The notes under the pieces were generated by a model. The model did not search any database. It saw only the letters and a list, made by a program, of their open reading frames with translations, and was not told where the DNA came from. A DNA stretch of 42,387 nucleotides from a virus: positions 1 through 42,387 of IMG/VR virus record IMGVR_UViG_3300010392_001099; one strand, 5' to 3'. This document shows, in pieces, positions 6,211 to 13,747 of this stretch (positions are counted from its first letter, which is position 1; each line of letters opens with the position of its first letter). Position numbers and translations under genes: made by a program.

Positions 6211-7364
6211 TCCTCACCGCAGAAACCAAGCCATTTCGCGCCGCCATGCAGACCGTTGGCCGCGTGGTTCCCGCAAAGTCGCCATGGCCGATCCTGACCA
6301 ATCTCAAGCTGGTCACGAATGACGACCGCGTGACACTGATCGGCTCCGATGGTGACATGACCGTCGAGGCCGATGTGCCTGCCAATGTCGAGACCGAGGG
6401 CGTTGCCTGCATCCCTTTCGCACCGCTCGCCAAGTTCATCGGTGCGGCCAAGGCCGATCTGGTCAAGATCAGCATGGACGGCAACGCGGCCAAGGTATCC
6501 GCCAGCCGGTCCCGCATCGCGCTCAGCGCGTGGCCGGTGGACGATTACCCAAACTATCGGCCGCCGGAGGGCGAGCCGGTCACGCTCGACCGTGACAGCT
6601 TCGTTGCCGCCCTGCGCTTTGCCGTCGCCGCTGCCGAGGATGACGAAGTGCGATACCACATCGCCGGGCCGAACATCTCGGAGAAGCCGGGGCAGGTGGA
6701 TTTCTGGGGCACGGACGGCAAGTCGGCGCACCATGCCACGCTGCACGGCATCGATGCTATCGGCGGGGGCGGCACGCTGCCCATGTCGGCGGCGATGGTC
6801 ATCCTTGCGGCGGCCGAGAAGGCCGAAAGCGTGGCCTTCATGATCTGCGCGCGCGGCTGGCACCTCGCAACTCCCGGACTGCGCCTCTGGGGCAAGGTCA
6901 TCGACGGGCAGTATCCCGACATGGAGCGTGTCATTTCGCAATTCGAGGACTGGTCGGAAATCACCATCGCCGCGAATGACGATCTGTCGGCGGCGCTCAG
7001 CGTGGCGTCCTGCGGGGCGGAACAGGACAGCGGAAAGAGCCGCAACCTGATCCTGCGGGCACGGGAAGGCGAGCCCATCGTTCTGCGCGGTCAGAAGGCC
7101 ATGGGCGGCGTGCTGGCGGCTGGCCGGGCCGAGATGGAGGCGGAAGGCCAGATGGAGTTCGCCGGGGCTATTTCGGCGAAATACCTGTCCGCAGCCGTGG
7201 CCGGTATCCCGGAAAAGGATCTGGCTATCGAGGGCTGCGTGCAGGAGGGCAGCGCGATCGGCAAGGCGATCCGCGTCAAGCCCGCGCAGTCGTCCAACAC
7301 ACTCGACATGTCGGCGCTCATCATGGCCCTGCGTGTCTCGGAAGCGGAGATGGCAGATGTTTGA
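6207..7364 (+). CDS. dnaN: Phage-encoded DNA polymerase sliding clamp (beta subunit homologue)
   Basis: The 385 residues cover the three-domain beta-clamp layout. Domain 1 carries PILTNLKLVTNDDRVTLIGS, DGDMTVEADV and VACIPFAPLAKFI. Domain 2 carries YPNYRPPEG, and domain 3 carries ISAKYLSAAV and the end SALIMALRV. Bacterial clamps are about 366-375 residues, so this is full-length. The end aligns with the usual VMPMRL terminus but is extended by about 8 residues (SEAEMADV), which would change the peptide-binding pocket. It should encircle DNA and tether a polymerase. No phage DNA polymerase other than PrimPol is seen here, so the host replisome is the likely partner. Confidence 0.9.
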   Translation: MILTAETKPFRAAMQTVGRVVPAKSPWPILTNLKLVTNDDRVTLIGSDGDMTVEADVPANVETEGVACIPFAPLAKFIGAAKADLVKISMDGNAAKVSASRSRIALSAWPVDDYPNYRPPEGEPVTLDRDSFVAALRFAVAAAEDDEVRYHIAGPNISEKPGQVDFWGTDGKSAHHATLHGIDAIGGGGTLPMSAAMVILAAAEKAESVAFMICARGWHLATPGLRLWGKVIDGQYPDMERVISQFEDWSEITIAANDDLSAALSVASCGAEQDSGKSRNLILRAREGEPIVLRGQKAMGGVLAAGRAEMEAEGQMEFAGAISAKYLSAAVAGIPEKDLAIEGCVQEGSAIGKAIRVKPAQSSNTLDMSALIMALRVSEAEMADV

Positions 7365-8742
7365 CCGCAAGGCATATCTCGACTTCATCGCAAGTAAGGG
7401 GGCGGCGGCGCAAACCGCCGGCTTCACCCCGAAGAACCTGCCGGATCGGCTGTTCACGCACCAGGAGCGCGCCACGCGGTTCGCGCTCGAGAAAGGCCGG
7501 GCGGCGCTGTTCCTCGATACCGGGCTGGGCAAGAGCGGCTGCGAGGCCGTCTTTGCCGATGAATGCGCGCGGGAGACCGGCAAGCCGTCGCTGATCCTGA
7601 CACCGCTTGCTGTGGCCCGGCAGATGCAGCGTGAGTGCGAGGCGTTCGGCGTGGACGCGGCCGTGATCCGCGAGGACGGCGACAGCGACTGTTACGTGCA
7701 GATCGCCAACTACGAGCGCCTGCAAAAGCTTGACCCATCGCGCTATGGGGCGGTGGTTCTGGATGAATCGAGCATTCTGAAATCGTTTCAGGGCAGCACC
7801 AAGCGCAAGCTGGTCGAGGCGTTCCGCGACACGCCATACCGCCTAGCCGCGACTGCGACCCCGGCGCCCAACGATCACATGGAGCTAGGCACGCACGCCG
7901 AATTTCTCGGGATCATGGGCAGCATGGAAATGCTCTGCCGCTGGTTCATCAACGACACCACCACCGCCTCGCAGGACTGGCGGCTGAAAGGCCATGCCAA
8001 GGATGATTTCTGGGCGTGGGTCGCGTCGTGGGGCCGGGCTGCATCCCTGCCGTCCGATCTGGGCGGCGAGGATGATGGTTTCGTCCTGCCGGCGCTGCAC
8101 CACCAGACGCATATCGTGGGCGTCGATCTGACGGACGGTGCCGAAGATGCCTTGTTCCGCATCCCGTCCATGGCCGCGACGGATATCCACCGGGAAAAGC
8201 AACGCACCATGCTTGAACGCGTCGTTCGCGCCGCTGATATCGCCAATGGGCACAATGGCTATGTCATCGTCTGGTGCGAACGTGACGATGAGAGTGCGGC
8301 GCTCACCGATGCCATTCCCGGCGCGGTGGAGGTCAAGGGCAGTATGCCACTCGAAGCCAAGGAGGCGGCGCTTGAAAGCTTCGCGCTCGGCAACGCTCCG
8401 GTGATGGTGACCAAGCCCAGGCTGGCTGGGTTCGGGCTGAACTTGCAGCATTGCCATTGCCAGGTATTCGCCAGCATCTCGCACAGCTACGAGCAGTACT
8501 ATCAGGCCATTCGGCGCAGTTGGCGGTTCGGGCAAAAGCACGAGGTCACCGCGCATATCGTCATGGCCGAAACCGAACTGCCGATCTGGCGGAACGTGCA
8601 GCGCAAGGCCGCCGATCACGATGCCATGAAGGCCGCCATGACGAAGGCGATGCGAGGCGCGCAGCGCGAGAGCAAGCGCCGGGCCTATACCCGCGCGCCT
8701 GCCGTCGATCTTCCTGACTTTCTGAAAGGCTCAGCAGCATGA
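7357..8742 (+). CDS. SNF2-family DNA helicase/translocase
   Basis: Motif I LDTGLGKS (residues 53-60), motif II DESS (136-139), motif III TATP (166-169) and a C-terminal helicase domain ending QAIRRSWRFGQ (motif VI) define a phage SNF2-like ATPase of 461 residues. The ATG at 7357 overlaps the clamp stop by 8 nt; an upstream ATG at 7333 has poorer context. It is followed with 4-nt overlap by a DNA methyltransferase. This helicase-methyltransferase order recurs in phages and suggests the two act on the same DNA, for instance to prepare it for replication or modification. Confidence 0.85.
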   Translation: MFDRKAYLDFIASKGAAAQTAGFTPKNLPDRLFTHQERATRFALEKGRAALFLDTGLGKSGCEAVFADECARETGKPSLILTPLAVARQMQRECEAFGVDAAVIREDGDSDCYVQIANYERLQKLDPSRYGAVVLDESSILKSFQGSTKRKLVEAFRDTPYRLAATATPAPNDHMELGTHAEFLGIMGSMEMLCRWFINDTTTASQDWRLKGHAKDDFWAWVASWGRAASLPSDLGGEDDGFVLPALHHQTHIVGVDLTDGAEDALFRIPSMAATDIHREKQRTMLERVVRAADIANGHNGYVIVWCERDDESAALTDAIPGAVEVKGSMPLEAKEAALESFALGNAPVMVTKPRLAGFGLNLQHCHCQVFASISHSYEQYYQAIRRSWRFGQKHEVTAHIVMAETELPIWRNVQRKAADHDAMKAAMTKAMRGAQRESKRRAYTRAPAVDLPDFLKGSAA

Positions 8743-9701
8743 AACCTGAATTCCAAGGCCGAGATTGGGGCCTCTACAACGCCGACTGCATCGAGGTCAT
8801 AAACGGGATGCCGGAAGGCATGATCGACCTTTCGATCTTCTCGCCACCGTTCGCAGATCTGTTCGTCTATTCCGACAGCGAGCGGGACATGGGCAACTGC
8901 GGCGGATACGACGAGTTTTTCGACCATTACCGCTATTTTGCAGATGGGCTGTTCCGCGTCATGAAACCTGGGCGGATCACCTGCGTGCACTGCACCGATC
9001 TTCCGGCGCGCAAAGGCAAGGACGGGTTCATCGGCCTGCATGACTTCTCGGGCGATCTGATCAAGGCGCACCGCGAAGCCGGGTTCGTCTACCACGCCCG
9101 CGCGACGATCTGGAAAGACCCCGTAGTCGAGATGCAGCGGACCAAGGCGCTTGGGCTGCTCTACAAGCAGCTCCGCAAGGACAGCAGCATGTCCCGCGTC
9201 GGGATGCCCGACTACATGCTGTTTTTCCGCAAGGACGAACCGAACCCGGACCCGGTGCGGCACTTCTCAGAGGGCGAACGTCAGGACGCAATCGAGTGGG
9301 CGATGGGATACCATAAAATGTCCCGCGAGGAAGCGGAGGCGGTCGCAGAAAGCATGACGATCCCCGTCACCCAGTGGCAGGAACTGGCATCGCCCGTCTG
9401 GATGACGGTGCAGCAGGGCAATGTGCTCAACGGGCGCATGGCGAAAGGTAGCGAGGATGAGCGCCACATTTGCCCGCTTCAACTTGACGTGATCGAGCGG
9501 TGCCTGCGCCTCTACTCCAACCCCGGCGATCTGGTGCTCGACCCGTTCAACGGCATCGGCAGCACCGGATTCCAGTCGCTCAAGATGCACCGCAAGTATC
9601 TCGGGATCGAGTTGAAGCCGGAATACGCAGCGCAGGCCGCGAGGTTCCTGTCTGAGGCCGAAGAGGGCGCGGTGTCCATGATTTCGGAGGGCGCGGCATG
9701 A
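8739..9701 (+). CDS. Site-specific DNA amino-methyltransferase (beta-class; N4-C or N6-A)
   Basis: The catalytic motif SPPF (residues 35-38) comes before the SAM-binding motif DPFNGIGSTG (268-277), the beta-class order. Ser at the first position of the tetrapeptide is commoner in N4-cytosine enzymes, but N6-adenine cannot be excluded. It has 320 residues and is complete. No restriction endonuclease is adjacent, so this is an orphan methyltransferase. It probably protects phage DNA from host restriction. It overlaps the SNF2 helicase by 4 nt and the next short gene by 4 nt. Confidence 0.85.
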   Translation: MKPEFQGRDWGLYNADCIEVINGMPEGMIDLSIFSPPFADLFVYSDSERDMGNCGGYDEFFDHYRYFADGLFRVMKPGRITCVHCTDLPARKGKDGFIGLHDFSGDLIKAHREAGFVYHARATIWKDPVVEMQRTKALGLLYKQLRKDSSMSRVGMPDYMLFFRKDEPNPDPVRHFSEGERQDAIEWAMGYHKMSREEAEAVAESMTIPVTQWQELASPVWMTVQQGNVLNGRMAKGSEDERHICPLQLDVIERCLRLYSNPGDLVLDPFNGIGSTGFQSLKMHRKYLGIELKPEYAAQAARFLSEAEEGAVSMISEGAA

Positions 9702-9859
9702 CTGGGCGCGAAGCATACGAGGAAGATGTCCGGCGCCGACCGCTTTACGAAAACGGAGCACCGAGACCCGATTGGGATGATCTGGACGAGCACGCGCAAT
9801 GGAGCTGGAACAAGAGCCCAACGCCACGGGAATGGGCAAAGAAAGGGCGCGCGGCATGA
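9698..9859 (+). CDS. Short acidic/Trp-rich protein (53 aa)
   Basis: An open frame of 53 codons runs MTGREAYEEDVRRRPLYENG to AKKGRAA. It has the composition DWDDLDEHAQWSWNKS in the middle, with three Trp residues. It overlaps the methyltransferase stop and the HD-protein start by 4 nt each, exactly like its neighbours, which supports translation. The sequence is reminiscent of small phage proteins of the form RPxYxxGxPRPxWxxL. The function is unknown. Confidence 0.65.
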   Translation: MTGREAYEEDVRRRPLYENGAPRPDWDDLDEHAQWSWNKSPTPREWAKKGRAA

Positions 9860-10386
9860 TCGACCTTCTCGCAATCTTCCGCGCCGGTGCGGTCAGACGC
9901 TGGCACACAAATCCGGACCTCGCCCACACCTGCGACCGGATCGACGGGCACTCTGCGCGCGTGGCGCGGATCATCCTCGCACTGCACCCTGAGCCGTCCA
10001 CAGATCTCCTGCGCGCCGCCCTGATCCATGATGATGGGGAGAGCGTGGTGGGGGATATTCCGGCGCCCGCCAAAATGGCGATGGATACCCGCTACGGGCA
10101 GCTTGGTGAACATCTGCGCGATGTTGAGGACGAGGCAATTGAGGCTCTTTGGGGTAGGTCATGGTTCACTGCTGAATTCGTCATTCGCGGCATGAATGAA
10201 GTCGCATGGCTCAAGTTCGCTGATCGTCTCGACGCCTTCATGTGGGCCGCGCACCACGCGCCGCATGTGATGGACGGCGATGGATGGCCGGAGGCGCGGC
10301 AATGGCTGATCAGCCAATCCCATGCGCTCGGCTGCGCGGCACAGGTGGAAAGGATCATGACGGGAGGAATGCGCCATGCAGCTTAG
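9856..10386 (+). CDS. HD-domain phosphohydrolase (YfbR-like 5'-nucleotidase)
   Basis: His32 (GHSARVARI), the His58-Asp59 pair (ALIHDDGES) followed by VGDIPAP, and a later Asp in KFADRLDAF give the H...HD...D metal-binding set of HD hydrolases. The VGDIPAP tract resembles the GDLPTP segment of YfbR deoxyribonucleoside 5'-monophosphatases. At 176 residues it fits that family. It would adjust nucleotide pools. The ATG at 9856 overlaps the previous stop; longer frames start inside the 53-residue gene. Confidence 0.75.
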   Translation: MIDLLAIFRAGAVRRWHTNPDLAHTCDRIDGHSARVARIILALHPEPSTDLLRAALIHDDGESVVGDIPAPAKMAMDTRYGQLGEHLRDVEDEAIEALWGRSWFTAEFVIRGMNEVAWLKFADRLDAFMWAAHHAPHVMDGDGWPEARQWLISQSHALGCAAQVERIMTGGMRHAA

Positions 10387-11986
10387 GGATTATCAGGCTC
10401 AGGCAATCGAGGCCACGTTCGACTGGTTTGAGAGCGGGCGAAAAAACCCGCTCATCGTGGCCCCGACCGGAGCGGGCAAGAGCGTCATTCTGTCCGAACT
10501 GATCCGCCGGGCTTGCGAGGACTGGCCCGGAACCCGGGTCATCTGTGCAACCCATGTCAAGGAACTGATCGCCCAGAATTTCCAGGCGCTCACTCGCCTC
10601 TGGCCGAATGCCCCTGCTGGCATTTATTCGGCTGGCCTCGCCCGGCGGCAGACCGGGCGGGCCGTGACTTTCGTTGGTATCCAGTCAGTCGCGAAACGGG
10701 CGGCCGAATTCGGATACATCGACCTGCTGATCGTTGATGAGGCCCATTTGATACCCCGCAAGGGCACCACGCAATATCAGCGCTTCATTGCCGGGCTTCA
10801 AGAGGTCAACCCGAATTTGCAGGTCATCGGACTGACCGCGACACCGTTCCGGCTCGACAGCGGACGGCTCGACGCGGGCGATGGCGCGATCTTCGATGGC
10901 ATCGCCTATGACATCCCGATCCCCATGCTAGTGGAGCGCGGCTACCTCGCGCCTCTGGTCAGCAAATCGCCTTCGTTCGTGTTCGACACCAAGGGCCTGC
11001 ACACGCGCAACGGCGACTGGATCGAAGGCGAGATGGATGCGCGGTTCAATACCGAGGCCGTGACCCGCCATGCCGTGAGTGAGATCATGGTGTTGGGCCG
11101 CGACAGGCGGTCATGGCTGCTGTTCTGCATCTCCGTCGATCACGCAATCAACGTGCGCGACGAGTTGCGGTCGCACGGCATCACCGCCGAGACGGTCACC
11201 GGCAAGACGCCGCCGGGAGAGCGGGCGCGCATTCTGGCCGACTTCAAGGCCGGTAGGCTCAGGGCGATCACCAACGTCAATGTGCTCACCACGGGCTTCG
11301 ACGCGCCGATGACGGACCTGTTGGCCTTCCTGCGCCCGACGCAATCGCTGGGGCTATACATGCAGATGGCAGGGCGGGCGATGCGGACGGCTGATGGCAA
11401 GGTGAATGGCCTCGTGCTAGATTATGCTGGCGTCGTGCTACGGCATGGGCCGGTCGATGCGGTCAACGTGCAGGACGCTCCGGGGCGGGCCAAAGACCCG
11501 GACGCAGAGAAAGGCGAGGTGCCTGCGAAGACCTGCCCCGAGTGCCAGTCGATCCTGTTCATCGCGACCATGCAGTGCCCGGATTGCGGCTACGAATTCC
11601 CCGAGCCGGAGCCGAAGATCGACAGCAAGGCCAGCACGGCGGCGATCATGAACATGACAGCCGAGGACGATTGGCGCGAGGTTATGGATTTCGCGCTGTT
11701 CCGGCACAGCCCGCGCGACGGGCGGCCGGTCTCCATGCGGGCCGAATACCTCATCGACGGGAAGGCCGTGCGCGAATGGGTCTGCTTCGAGCATAGCGGC
11801 TTCCCGCGCCAGAAGGCGGTCGCGTGGTGGCACACGATGGCCGGGACCACGCCGCCGGAGACCGTGGCAGAGGCGCTGGCCCGGCAGGATGAAATCCGAG
11901 TGCCAGCCGAGGCCGTGGTGCGACGGGAAGGCAAGTACGATGTGATCGCCCGCGTGAGAGGCATGGGCAGGAGGGATGCGGCATGA
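10376..11986 (+). CDS. DEAD/DEAH-box superfamily 2 helicase with zinc ribbon
   Basis: Walker A APTGAGKS (residues 29-36), DEAH (121-124), TATPFR and a C-terminal helicase domain with QMAGRAMR (motif VI) define an SF2 helicase of 536 residues. A CPEC...CPDCGYEF zinc ribbon follows at about 386-405, then a roughly 130-residue extension that ends in a basic segment. I recall the same layout in other phage helicases of replication modules. It overlaps the HD gene by 11 nt. It probably unwinds DNA for replication or recombination. Confidence 0.85.
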   Translation: MQLRDYQAQAIEATFDWFESGRKNPLIVAPTGAGKSVILSELIRRACEDWPGTRVICATHVKELIAQNFQALTRLWPNAPAGIYSAGLARRQTGRAVTFVGIQSVAKRAAEFGYIDLLIVDEAHLIPRKGTTQYQRFIAGLQEVNPNLQVIGLTATPFRLDSGRLDAGDGAIFDGIAYDIPIPMLVERGYLAPLVSKSPSFVFDTKGLHTRNGDWIEGEMDARFNTEAVTRHAVSEIMVLGRDRRSWLLFCISVDHAINVRDELRSHGITAETVTGKTPPGERARILADFKAGRLRAITNVNVLTTGFDAPMTDLLAFLRPTQSLGLYMQMAGRAMRTADGKVNGLVLDYAGVVLRHGPVDAVNVQDAPGRAKDPDAEKGEVPAKTCPECQSILFIATMQCPDCGYEFPEPEPKIDSKASTAAIMNMTAEDDWREVMDFALFRHSPRDGRPVSMRAEYLIDGKAVREWVCFEHSGFPRQKAVAWWHTMAGTTPPETVAEALARQDEIRVPAEAVVRREGKYDVIARVRGMGRRDAA

Positions 11987-12312
11987 CCTACCTCCCCGGA
12001 TACCCGTGCCCCGTCTGCCGGAGAGCAGGCGGCAAGATCACGATCTCGATGGGCGGCGAACGCATGGAAAGCCCGTGCAGCATCGAATGCGCCGCCCTCT
12101 ACATCAAAGCCAAGGGACAGCCGAAAATGGAGCAATTCGAGCGCGAGGCCGCTGCGGAAGGTGGTAATGCGGGCGGTCAGTATCTCGACCGGATCGGCAA
12201 GACGGACCTCGCCAGCCTCACCCGCGAGGAATGGGAAGAGTTCTGTGCGCTGATCTTCATCGGTGCCTGCGACGCACTGCGCAAGCGGGCTGACGACGAT
12301 ATTCCATTTTAG
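11983..12312 (+). CDS. Zinc-finger-like phage protein (109 aa)
   Basis: PCPVCRRAGGKI and PCSIECAALY give a CxxC-x(n)-CxxxC arrangement at the N-terminus, like DUF6511-type phage proteins, though that identification is from memory. The C-terminal half is helical and acidic (LTREEWEEFCALIFIGACDAL). It is coupled by 4 nt to the helicase stop and lies 9 nt before the cytosine methyltransferase. Confidence 0.6.
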   Translation: MTYLPGYPCPVCRRAGGKITISMGGERMESPCSIECAALYIKAKGQPKMEQFEREAAAEGGNAGGQYLDRIGKTDLASLTREEWEEFCALIFIGACDALRKRADDDIPF

Positions 12313-12321
12313 GAGGTGAAG

Positions 12322-13740
12322 GTGAATGACATGGTGCTACCTCCCCGACACGGCCTCTCCCTCTGCGCAGGCGGCGGCGGACTTGACATGGGTCTTGGAC
12401 TTGCCGAGCCGGGCTTTGCCACCTCCTGCTACGTCGAGATCGAGGAATACCCCCGCAGCACCCTCATCGCAGGGCAGCGCGCCGGATACCTCCATACCGC
12501 GCCAATCTGGGACGACCTCAAGCGGTTCAACGCCGTGCCATGGCGCGGACAGATCGACACCTTGCTCGCAGGATACCCATGCCAGCCGTTTTCCCAAGCG
12601 GGACAGCGAAAGGGCGAGAATGACCCGCGCCACCTATGGCCCGACATCGAACGGATCATCGGAGAGCTTGGCCCCGGCCTGCGCTGGTGCCTATTCGAGA
12701 ATGTTGCGGGGCACCTCACCCTTGGCCTTGAAACCGTGGTGCGCGCCCTACAAGGAATGGGTTTCACGCCTGCGGTTGGCGTATTCTCAGCGGAAGAAGT
12801 TGGCGCGCCGCATGAAAGACAACGGGTCTTCATTGTGGCCCACCGCGCAATCGAGGGATGTGCGCAGCGGCGACATTCCGGGAGGGAAGAGGCAGCAACG
12901 GAAGGCGGCTCAGGGCTGGTCGCAAAATCTGAACGATGTGGCGGAGGCCAAGAACTGGCCCACACCGATGGCCGGAACCCCGGCGCAGAACGGCAACAAC
13001 GCGGCGGGCAACAACGACTTCACCCGGAAGGCGGAGGAACTGGCTTCTGCGATGTGGATGACGCCAGTGGCGAACGACGACAACAAGTCGCCAGAGGCTC
13101 ACATGGCGATGAAGGCCAGAATGAAGGGCGGTCCGAGAAAGACCGTAACCAGCCTGCAAGTGCAAGCCAAGATGTGGACCACCCCACAAGCGCACGATGT
13201 GACGGCGCGGGGCAGCGGTCAGAAGCCGACATCGAAGGCCGGGAACGCCTGCCTGGCGAGGGATGCGATGAATTGGCCGACACCGGCGAGCCGGGACCAC
13301 AAGGGCGAGAACGGCGCGGCGCACCTGACCAACGGGACCGGCCGGCTGCATCTGGATCAGCCTCCGAATTTCGTCGCCCATTGCTTCACCCCCCCGGCCC
13401 AGCGGATATGGACCACTGGCGTGCCGCCCTCGATCTGGCGCCCGATCTCGCGCCGGCTGTTGCGCTCGGCGACATCGCAAGTGTCGCAGGTGTCGCTGCG
13501 CAGATGGTTGCGGCAGGGCACATGGCGGAAGCGGAGGCTGAATCCATTGTTCGTGGAATGGCTGATGGGATGGCCGCCAGGACACGCGCTCTGCGCCTGC
13601 TCGGCAACGGGGTTCATCCATTGGCAGCAGCATATGCGTGGCGCTCTCTCAGCTATGCCCACGGCCTCGGGCGCGTGGATCTGGGAGCCACAGAAGGACG
13701 GGCCGAAGCTGGAAACATATGCGGATGTGAGCCTTTTTGA
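12322..13740 (+). CDS. DNA (cytosine-5) methyltransferase, frame A
   Basis: It transfers a methyl group to C5 of cytosine. Motif I SLCAGGGGLDMGLGL lies at about residues 12-26, motif IV GYPCQPFSQAG has catalytic Cys87, motif VI is FENV (Glu126), motif VIII is QRVFIVA (167-173) and motif X is LLGNGVHPLAAAYAW (GNGV 428-431). The middle (about 175-380) is low-complexity, with LAHTDGRN, VDDASGER and LADTGEPG repeats in place of an ordinary target-recognition domain. AGGAGG at 12311-12316 fits GTG 12322; ATG 12331 is the alternative. From about 12830 the +1 frame is open over the same DNA and has stronger codon bias (see 12812-13747). No partner nuclease is present. Confidence 0.85.
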   Translation: MNDMVLPPRHGLSLCAGGGGLDMGLGLAEPGFATSCYVEIEEYPRSTLIAGQRAGYLHTAPIWDDLKRFNAVPWRGQIDTLLAGYPCQPFSQAGQRKGENDPRHLWPDIERIIGELGPGLRWCLFENVAGHLTLGLETVVRALQGMGFTPAVGVFSAEEVGAPHERQRVFIVAHRAIEGCAQRRHSGREEAATEGGSGLVAKSERCGGGQELAHTDGRNPGAERQQRGGQQRLHPEGGGTGFCDVDDASGERRQQVARGSHGDEGQNEGRSEKDRNQPASASQDVDHPTSARCDGAGQRSEADIEGRERLPGEGCDELADTGEPGPQGRERRGAPDQRDRPAASGSASEFRRPLLHPPGPADMDHWRAALDLAPDLAPAVALGDIASVAGVAAQMVAAGHMAEAEAESIVRGMADGMAARTRALRLLGNGVHPLAAAYAWRSLSYAHGLGRVDLGATEGRAEAGNICGCEPF

Positions 13741-13747
13741 ATGCTGA
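12812..13747 (+). CDS. Overlapping +1-frame WPTP-repeat protein (frame B)
   Basis: The +1 frame is open from 12326 to 13747; the protein-like part starts near ATG 12812. It holds five W-[PMT]-T-[PA] repeats (Trp9, 49, 82, 122, 155: LWPTAQSRD, NWPTPMAG, MWMTPVAND, MWTTPQAHD, NWPTPASRD) and then LNPLFVEWLMGWPPG (Phe247 onward). I recall the last block from phage methyltransferase-associated proteins. By hand count over about 12955-13090, third codon positions are G or C in 39 of 45 codons here, against 24 of 45 in frame A. It may be expressed from its own start, or fused to the catalytic half by a +1 frameshift near 12830. It ends 7 nt inside the primase gene. Confidence 0.6.
   Translation: MKDNGSSLWPTAQSRDVRSGDIPGGKRQQRKAAQGWSQNLNDVAEAKNWPTPMAGTPAQNGNNAAGNNDFTRKAEELASAMWMTPVANDDNKSPEAHMAMKARMKGGPRKTVTSLQVQAKMWTTPQAHDVTARGSGQKPTSKAGNACLARDAMNWPTPASRDHKGENGAAHLTNGTGRLHLDQPPNFVAHCFTPPAQRIWTTGVPPSIWRPISRRLLRSATSQVSQVSLRRWLRQGTWRKRRLNPLFVEWLMGWPPGHALCACSATGFIHWQQHMRGALSAMPTASGAWIWEPQKDGPKLETYADVSLFEC

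Noticed and set aside
5868-7583. Leftward open frame of 571 codons across the clamp gene
   Set aside because: Antisense shadow of the clear DnaN homologue and its neighbours; no ribosome site or domain.
12326-12811. N-terminal part of the +1 frame in the methyltransferase locus as a gene
   Set aside because: This part is Ser/Pro/Thr/Arg-rich without motifs, while frame A carries catalytic motifs and the codon bias here. Only the part after about 12812 looks protein-like.
12830-13633. Leftward 267-codon frame across the methyltransferase locus
   Set aside because: Checked because the locus seems dual-coded, but the reverse frame has no recognisable motif and no start signal.
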